Of a DNA stretch of 64,000 nt, positions 59,074 through 64,000 are shown in pieces. A program made the position numbers and the translations under genes. The stretch is from positions 1 through 64,000 of the forward strand of contig JBQLZQ010000022.1 of assembly GCA_052168355.1 (NCBI GenBank). Reading direction: 5' to 3'. A model generated the notes under the pieces. That model was given only the letters and a program-made list of their open reading frames with translations, had not been told where the DNA came from and did not search any database. Each line of letters opens with the position of its first letter. The stretch's first letter is position 1. This DNA comes from JBQLZQ01 sp052168355 (lineage in GTDB: Bacteria; Pseudomonadota; Alphaproteobacteria; DSM-16000; Inquilinaceae).

Positions 59074-60159
59074 ATGGCGCGAATCATCGTCGACAATGTG
59101 CGCAAGGTCTATCCCGGCGGCGTCGAAGCGGTCAAAGGCGTCAGCCTGGAGATCGCCGACGGCGAACTGGTGGTCCTGGTCGGCCCGTCCGGCTGCGGAA
59201 AATCGACCCTGCTGCGCATGATCGCGGGGCTGGAGGGCATCAGCGACGGCACCGTGCGGATCGGCGACCGCGTGGTCAACGATGTCGAGCCCGCCGACCG
59301 CGACATCGCCATGGTGTTTCAGAACTATGCTCTGTATCCGCACATGACCGTGCGCAACAATCTGGCCTACGGCCTGAAAAACCGCCGCACGCCAAGGGCC
59401 GAAATCGACCGGCGCGTCAGCGACGCCGCGGCCATCCTGGATATCGAACCGCTGCTGGACCGCAAGCCCCGGGCCCTGTCGGGCGGTCAGCGTCAGCGCG
59501 TCGCCATGGGCCGCGCCATCGTCCGCGAGCCGGCGGCTTTCCTGTTCGACGAACCGCTGTCCAACCTGGACGCCAAGCTGCGGGTTCAGATGCGGATCGA
59601 AATCCGGCGGCTGCAGCGTCGGCTGCGGACCACCAGCCTCTATGTCACCCACGACCAACTCGAAGCGATGACCCTGGCCCACCGGCTGGTGGTGCTCAAC
59701 AACGGGCGCATCGAGCAGGTCGGATCCCCGATCGATGTCTATGAGCGCCCCGCTTCGGCCTTTGTCGCCGGGTTTATCGGATCGCCGTCGATGAACCTCC
59801 TGCCCGTTCAGGCCCGGGACGGCCGGCTGCGCATGGGCGACGACAGCGACCTGGACGCCCCGGCGCCAAGGCTGAACGGCCATGGCATGCTGGGCGTGCG
59901 CCCAGAGGACGTGACCATCGCCGACAACCCCAAGCCAAACGGCGGATTGTCCGCCAGGATCATGGTCGACACGGTCGAACCCGTCGGATCGGAAAGCTTT
60001 GTTCACGGGCAGCTGGTGGGTGGCCAGACGCCGCTGATCGTCCGTGTGTCCGGCCGGTCGGAAATCAAGGTCGGCAGCACCCTGGCCCTGACCGCGCCGG
60101 CCGAAAAGCTGCACGTCTTCGACGGGTCGTCGGGGCAGCGTGTCGACCCGAATTCTTAG
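59074..60159 (+). CDS. ugpC: Glycerol-3-phosphate ABC transporter ATPase UgpC
   Basis: ATPase of 361 residues of the MalK/UgpC group. Walker A GPSGCGKST is near residue 37, the signature LSGGQRQRVAMGRAI and Walker B AAFLFDEPLSNLDAKLR follow, and a C-terminal TOBE-type domain begins after about residue 235. The start at 59074 is 2 bases after ugpE. It closes the operon; no ugpQ phosphodiesterase follows. Confidence 0.95.
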   Translation: MARIIVDNVRKVYPGGVEAVKGVSLEIADGELVVLVGPSGCGKSTLLRMIAGLEGISDGTVRIGDRVVNDVEPADRDIAMVFQNYALYPHMTVRNNLAYGLKNRRTPRAEIDRRVSDAAAILDIEPLLDRKPRALSGGQRQRVAMGRAIVREPAAFLFDEPLSNLDAKLRVQMRIEIRRLQRRLRTTSLYVTHDQLEAMTLAHRLVVLNNGRIEQVGSPIDVYERPASAFVAGFIGSPSMNLLPVQARDGRLRMGDDSDLDAPAPRLNGHGMLGVRPEDVTIADNPKPNGGLSARIMVDTVEPVGSESFVHGQLVGGQTPLIVRVSGRSEIKVGSTLALTAPAEKLHVFDGSSGQRVDPNS

Positions 60160-60201
60160 ACTTCTCTCTATCGATTAATCGGCGGAGCGTCTGGACCCGG
60201 C

Positions 60202-60212
60202 TAAATCGTTTA
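60202..60212. promoter_or_regulatory. LacI-type operator-like palindrome
   Basis: TAAATCGTTTA is a perfect dyad around TCG, sharing all 11 bases with the core of the site at 41670. It lies 42 bases after the ugpC stop and 14 bases before a consensus TTGACA -35 element. Confidence 0.4.
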
Positions 60213-60226
60213 CATTTTTGAGTGTC

Positions 60227-60258
60227 TTGACATAATGCCGCAGCCTGGGCATTAACTA
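60227..60258 (+). promoter_or_regulatory. Strong promoter-like element
   Basis: TTGACA (60227-60232) is a perfect -35 hexamer. A possible -10 follows at 60252-60257 (TTAACT, 19-base spacing) or 60253-60258 (TAACTA). The predicted transcript would begin near 60264, far from the next gene at 60642. Confidence 0.45.
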
Positions 60259-60263
60259 TTCCG

Positions 60264-60441
60264 CCTGAAGGCGGCCTGAGTTTGGGGAGGAGGCGTTCGG
60301 CATCGCTTGGGACGGCCTATGCCCAACCTGACGATGCCCAAGAATAAGAAAGAAGCGCGGAGAGCGGTACAACCGTCGAAAAATGGCGTTTCGGAGGAGC
60401 ATCAGCCTAAAATGACCGGCCTTCGCGGCCGGTTTTCTTTT
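60264..60441 (+). ncRNA. Candidate small RNA (or short ORF transcript)
   Basis: The interval runs from a consensus-like promoter to an intrinsic terminator and is about 180 bases. Its 5' end can fold as CCGCC-TGAA-GGCGG (60261-60274). It also contains GGGGAGGAGG at about 60283-60292 and a possible 49-codon frame from ATG 60319 to TAA 60466-60468, which would run through the terminator hairpin and so is less likely to be coding. It matches no RNA family I recognise; 6S RNA was considered because of size, but the ends do not pair. Confidence 0.35.
60415..60441 (+). terminator. Intrinsic terminator
   Basis: ACCGGCC (60415-60421), loop TTCGC, GGCCGGT (60427-60433), then TTTCTTTT. It has a full stem, a short stable loop and a T-rich tail. 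It lies 256 bases after ugpC, too far to be that operon's obvious end unless the intergenic RNA is a long 3' UTR. Confidence 0.8.
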
Positions 60442-60641
60442 GCCCGGCGATCGCCTATCTTCGGATAAGTCTTCGGCATCCGGGAACCTTTGGACGTGCC
60501 GGCCATTTCCTCCCTGCCCCGACGATATGCCGACCTTCCGTTTACCGATGCAACGATAGTCAAGGCAGAGCCGAGGTCCCTCACTCTTACCGCCGCTTTT
60601 CGCCCGTGCGCGAACCGCGTCCATGATCGATCTGGTCCTCA

Positions 60642-61538
60642 ATGAGACGCCTCACCGTTACCCACGAAACGATCTATCGCTATGGCCGCCCCGTGTCGTT
60701 CGGCGAGCACCGGCTGATGTTCCGACCCCGCGACAGTCACGATCTGCGGCTCGTGGAGTCCGGCCTGGTGATCGATCCGCCAGCCAAGGTCCGCTGGTAT
60801 CACGACGTCTTCGGCAATTCGATCGCCATCGCGTCCTTCGACCAGAGCGCCACCGAGTTGCGAATCCAGAGCACGATCGTGGTCGATCACTACGGCCTCA
60901 CCAACCCAGTCTTCCCGATCGAGGAATATGCTCGCAATCTGCCGTTCGGTTATCAGGCCGACGAGGTGCCGGATTTGCGCGCGACGGTGGAGCGAGGCTA
61001 TCCCGACCCCGGCCGCCGCGTCGATGAGTGGAGCCGGAGCTTCCTCAACGAGACCGGCCCCACCGACACCCAGCTTCTGCTGGCTCACATGACCCAGTCG
61101 ATAAAGGCGAACTTCACCTATCAGGCCCGCGACCTCATGGGCACGCAGACGCCCGCGGAGACGCTCGAGCGGCGGTCCGGAACATGCCGCGACTACGCGC
61201 TCTTGATGATGGAAGCGGCGCGCAGCATCGGACTGGCGGCGCGGTTCGTCAGCGGCTACCTTTACGATCCGGCCCTGGACAACGAGTCGGCGGGATCGGA
61301 CAGCACGATCGGCGCGGGCGCCACCCACGCCTGGGTGCAGGTCTATCTTCCCGGCGCCGGCTGGGTGGCGTTCGATCCGACCAACGGCGTTGTCGGCGAC
61401 GCCAATTGCATCCGTGTCGCCGTGGCCCGCGATCCTTCTCAAGCTGTTCCCCTACAGGGATCTTTCACTGGCGATACCGGCGGTTTTGCCGATATGACCA
61501 TCAACGTCGAGGTGCGCGCCCAATATCCCGCCGGATAA
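60642..61538 (+). CDS. Transglutaminase-like cysteine peptidase family protein
   Basis: Protein of 298 residues. An N-terminal beta domain (LTVTHETIYRYGRPVSFGEHRLMFRPRD) of the bacterial transglutaminase type precedes a transglutaminase-like core with Cys182 (RSGTCRDYA), His229 (GATHAWVQVYLPGAGW) and Asp245 (FDPTNG). There is no signal peptide, so it is probably cytoplasmic. Relatives are often linked to proteasome-like or peptide-ligating gene sets elsewhere, but here it precedes glycogen and trehalose genes. The substrate is unknown. Confidence 0.9.
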   Translation: MRRLTVTHETIYRYGRPVSFGEHRLMFRPRDSHDLRLVESGLVIDPPAKVRWYHDVFGNSIAIASFDQSATELRIQSTIVVDHYGLTNPVFPIEEYARNLPFGYQADEVPDLRATVERGYPDPGRRVDEWSRSFLNETGPTDTQLLLAHMTQSIKANFTYQARDLMGTQTPAETLERRSGTCRDYALLMMEAARSIGLAARFVSGYLYDPALDNESAGSDSTIGAGATHAWVQVYLPGAGWVAFDPTNGVVGDANCIRVAVARDPSQAVPLQGSFTGDTGGFADMTINVEVRAQYPAG

Positions 61539-61598
61539 CGATGGATCAGCCCATCGCGCCGTCCTATTTCATTAGCCGTCGACCCACGGGAACCCATT

Positions 61599-63878
61599 AT
61601 GACCGCTTCCAAATCGATCGTGCAGCCCGGCTCCTCCTATCCGTTGGGCGCCACGTGGGATGGTGCGGGCGTCAATTTCGCCCTGTTTTCGGCCCACGCC
61701 CATCGCGTCGAGCTGTGCCTGTTCAGCCCCGACGGCCGGCGGGAAATCGACCGTATCGAGTTGCCCGAGCACACCGACGAGATCTGGCACGGCTATCTGC
61801 CGGAGGCCCGGCCGGGCCTGCAGTACGGCTATCGCGTTCACGGCCCCTACGATCCCCAAGTGGGCCATCGGTTCAATCCGCACAAGCTTCTGCTCGATCC
61901 CTATGCCCGGTCCCTGACGGGGCCGTTGCGCTGGGCCGACGCCCACTTCGGCTACCGCGTCGGATCGCCTCGGGCGGACCTGTCCATGGACCGGGCGGAC
62001 AACGCCCGCAGCATGCCGAAATCGACGGTGATCGATACGGCCTATAGCTGGAATGACGACCGGCCGCCCAACGTGCCCTGGGCCGATACCATCATCTACG
62101 AAACCCATCTGCGCGGGTTCACCATGCTGCACCCCGCCGTGCCGGCGCCGGTGCGGGGCACCTTCGCCGGCCTAGGGTCGGCGCCGATGGTGGACTACGT
62201 CAAGAGCCTGGGCATCACAGCGATCGAGCTTCTGCCCATTCAGGCTTTCTTCAACGACCGGCATCTGCTGCAAAAGGGCCTGGCCAACTATTGGGGCTAT
62301 AACACCATCGGCTTCTTCGCGCCCGAGCCGCGTTACCTTGTCAACGGCAGCCTGGCCGACATCAAGACGGCGGTGGCGCGGTTTCACAAGGCCGGGATCG
62401 AGGTCATCCTGGACGTGGTCTACAATCACACCATGGAGGGCAACCATATGGGGCCGACCCTCTCCTTCCGGGGGATCGACAACGCCTCGTACTACCGGCT
62501 GGTGCCCGACCAGAAGCGCTATTACATCGACGAAACCGGCACCGGCAACACCCTAAACCTCTCTCACCCCAGGGTGCTCCAGATGGTTCTGGACAGCTTG
62601 CGCTACTGGGTCGAGGAGATGCATGTGGACGGATTCCGGTTCGACCTGAGCTCGACCCTGGGCCGGGAGCCGACCGGATTCACCCAGAACAGCGGCTTTT
62701 TCGACGCCGTGCGCCAGGATCCCGTGCTCAACCGGGTCAAGCTGATCGCCGAGCCCTGGGATGTCGGGCCCGGCGGCTATCAGCTTGGCAACCACCCGCC
62801 GGGTTGGGCCGAGTGGAACGACAGGTTCCGCGATGACGTGCGACGGTTCTGGCGGGGCGACCAGGCGATGCTGCCGGGATTGGCCGCCCGGCTCACCGGG
62901 TCGGCCGATGTGTTCGACCGACGGGGCCGTCGCCCCTGGGCGTCGGTCAATTTCGTGGCCGCCCATGACGGGTTCACCATCAACGACGCGGTGTCCTATA
63001 ACGAAAAGCACAACGATCAGAATGGCGAGGATGGCCGGGACGGCCATTCGGAGAACCTGAGTTGGAACTGCGGCGTCGAAGGCCCGACCGACGATCCCGA
63101 GATCCTGGCCCTGCGGGCCCGCCAGCGTCGCAACCTTCTGGCCACCGTCCTTCTGGCCCAGGGCACGCCGATGATCCTGGCCGGCGACGAGTTCGCGCGC
63201 ACCCAGGACGGCAACAACAACGCCTATTGCCAGGACAACGAGTTGTCCTGGATCGACTGGCCGGGGATCGGCCCGGACGGCGAGGCGCTGACCGATTTCG
63301 TGCGCCGCGTGATTGCCATCCGCCGGTCCCACCGGGTGCTGGGCCGGCCGCGATACATGCATGGCGAGGACCGCGACAACGGCTTGAAGACCGTGACCTG
63401 GGTGACCGCCACGGGCGAGGAAAAAACGGCGGAGCAATGGCGGGACGGCAACGCCCGGTCGATTGGTATGCTGCTCGGCGGTCCGGGCGGTCCGGGCGGC
63501 AACACCTTGCTGCTGATCTTCAACGCCTATCACGACATGGTTTTGTTCGGTCTTCCCGACGTTCTCGGGGGAGACGGCTGGAGTCGCATCCTGGATACCC
63601 AGGACGACGGGCCGACCGACCCGTCCGAACGGTTCCCCGCCGGCAAGGCGTTCGCGGTCGCCGGCCGCTCGGTCGTGGTCTTTTCCACCACGGCCCCGGA
63701 ACCCGACGATGACGAGGCCGCGGTTGAGGCGGCCGAGGATCGGCCGGCGATGGCGCCGGAACCCGAGCCCACGCCGCCGGCCGAAGCCGTGTCGGCGACC
63801 GAGACGGATCCGGCAGCCGAGGCCGACGTTCCCGACCACGAACGGGAGCCCCGAGTCCCGGTGGCGGACCCGTCATGA
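61599..63878 (+). CDS. glgX: Glycogen debranching enzyme GlgX/TreX type
   Basis: GH13 isoamylase-type enzyme of 759 residues. An N-terminal CBM48 (YPLGATWDGAGVNFALFSAHAHRVELCLF) leads into the barrel with YETHLRGFT, VVYNHTMEGNHMGPTL, the nucleophile in DGFRFDLSS, the acid in IAEPWDVGPGGYQLG and VAAHDGFTINDAVSY. It hydrolyses alpha-1,6 branches. The last 65 or so residues after VVVFSTTAPEPDDDE are an acidic, proline-rich, probably disordered tail not found in typical GlgX. The stop overlaps the treZ start (ATGA), pointing to the TreXZY trehalose route. Confidence 0.93.
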   Translation: MTASKSIVQPGSSYPLGATWDGAGVNFALFSAHAHRVELCLFSPDGRREIDRIELPEHTDEIWHGYLPEARPGLQYGYRVHGPYDPQVGHRFNPHKLLLDPYARSLTGPLRWADAHFGYRVGSPRADLSMDRADNARSMPKSTVIDTAYSWNDDRPPNVPWADTIIYETHLRGFTMLHPAVPAPVRGTFAGLGSAPMVDYVKSLGITAIELLPIQAFFNDRHLLQKGLANYWGYNTIGFFAPEPRYLVNGSLADIKTAVARFHKAGIEVILDVVYNHTMEGNHMGPTLSFRGIDNASYYRLVPDQKRYYIDETGTGNTLNLSHPRVLQMVLDSLRYWVEEMHVDGFRFDLSSTLGREPTGFTQNSGFFDAVRQDPVLNRVKLIAEPWDVGPGGYQLGNHPPGWAEWNDRFRDDVRRFWRGDQAMLPGLAARLTGSADVFDRRGRRPWASVNFVAAHDGFTINDAVSYNEKHNDQNGEDGRDGHSENLSWNCGVEGPTDDPEILALRARQRRNLLATVLLAQGTPMILAGDEFARTQDGNNNAYCQDNELSWIDWPGIGPDGEALTDFVRRVIAIRRSHRVLGRPRYMHGEDRDNGLKTVTWVTATGEEKTAEQWRDGNARSIGMLLGGPGGPGGNTLLLIFNAYHDMVLFGLPDVLGGDGWSRILDTQDDGPTDPSERFPAGKAFAVAGRSVVVFSTTAPEPDDDEAAVEAAEDRPAMAPEPEPTPPAEAVSATETDPAAEADVPDHEREPRVPVADPS

Positions 63879-64000
63879 CCGGACCCGCCCGCTTTGCCCA
63901 CGCCATGCCGTTTGGCGCCGAGGTGCGCGCCGATGGCAGCACAAGGTTTCGCCTTTGGGCGCCGGCGCGGAAGTCCGTCTCCGTGGTTCTCGATGCCGGC
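63875..64000 (+). CDS. treZ: Malto-oligosyltrehalose trehalohydrolase, 5' end only
   Basis: The first 42 codons run off the window edge. They read MTGPARFAHAMPFGAEVRAD, then GSTRFRLWAPARKSVSVVLDAG, the CBM48-like start of TreZ, which frees trehalose from maltooligosyl-trehalose. The ATGA overlap with glgX and the gene order support TreZ over a branching enzyme, whose N terminus is similar. A treY gene is expected beyond the window. Confidence 0.75.
   Translation, partial: MTGPARFAHAMPFGAEVRADGSTRFRLWAPARKSVSVVLDAG

Noticed and set aside
60256..60642. A 128-codon minus-strand frame between ugpC and the transglutaminase gene
   Set aside because: It runs backward through the intrinsic terminator and promoter-like element, lacks any motif, and its start abuts the transglutaminase start.

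Overview
The window is GC-rich, densely coded chromosomal DNA from an alphaproteobacterium. The order Rhodospirillales is my best guess (inference). Pointers are a MipZ division ATPase, a class I PHA synthase, two PAS_5-family proteins, the hom-glpX-recJ gene order, a perfect CtrA-type TTAA-N7-TTAA site and a SoxR without SoxS. No prophage, insertion sequence, integrase or CRISPR array is visible. The only clearly AT-rich, foreign-looking patch is around 34.84-35.38 kb (HNH protein and toxin-antitoxin leader).

Layout: 0-2.9 kb, mipZ and two small unknown genes. 2.9-8.8 kb, a five-gene peptide ABC importer (SBP-B-C-D-F) divergent from an ArgE-type deacylase and an N-formylglutamate amidohydrolase. 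11.1-11.6 kb, a 143-bp tandem repeat with palindromes. 11.6-15.0 kb, an HTD2/FAS1-like dehydratase, two secreted proteins (one CreA) and an M81 MlrC-type metallopeptidase. 15.1-19.7 kb, soeABC, a cytoplasmic sulfite dehydrogenase. 20.0-22.9 kb, uxuA and a saccharopine-dehydrogenase/DUF4166 fusion. 23.1 kb, tRNA-Glu(TTC). 23.4-24.5 kb, the PAS pair. 24.5-30.4 kb, an operon lipoprotein-aminotransferase-hom-glpX-recJ, divergent from phaC.

32.4-36.6 kb holds a small secreted protein with a CRP-like site, a GST/ECF-sigma pair, a GNAT protein, the HNH protein, a Phd/VapC module and a gamma-carbonic anhydrase. 36.9-41.1 kb holds rplM-rpsI, a thioesterase, and an enoyl-CoA hydratase/CoA-binding/metY operon. 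41.2-41.6 kb is a decayed gene. 41.8-46.6 kb is a complete sugar/AI-2-type ABC importer. 46.6-47.2 kb is a ParD/ParE-like pair whose antitoxin is out of frame at an A6 run. 47.2-51.0 kb holds a universal stress protein, a SulP transporter and an MFS carrier. 51.1-55.6 kb is a second sugar-type ABC importer split by soxR and a divergent small gene under a textbook SoxR promoter. 55.9-60.2 kb is ugpBAEC for glycerol-3-phosphate. 60.2-60.5 kb is a promoter-to-terminator interval that may encode a small RNA. 60.6-64 kb holds a transglutaminase-like protein, a glycogen debranching enzyme and the start of treZ.

The genes suggest a heterotroph that imports peptides, sugars and glycerol phosphate, oxidises sulfite, stores PHA and glycogen and makes trehalose. 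The most unusual features are the SoxR/small-protein unit inside a split ABC operon, the homopolymer frameshift in the antitoxin with three 10-bp operator-like repeats, the candidate sRNA at 60.2 kb, the tandem repeat whose palindromes covary between copies, and an ABC permease with a roughly 110-140-residue periplasmic insertion.
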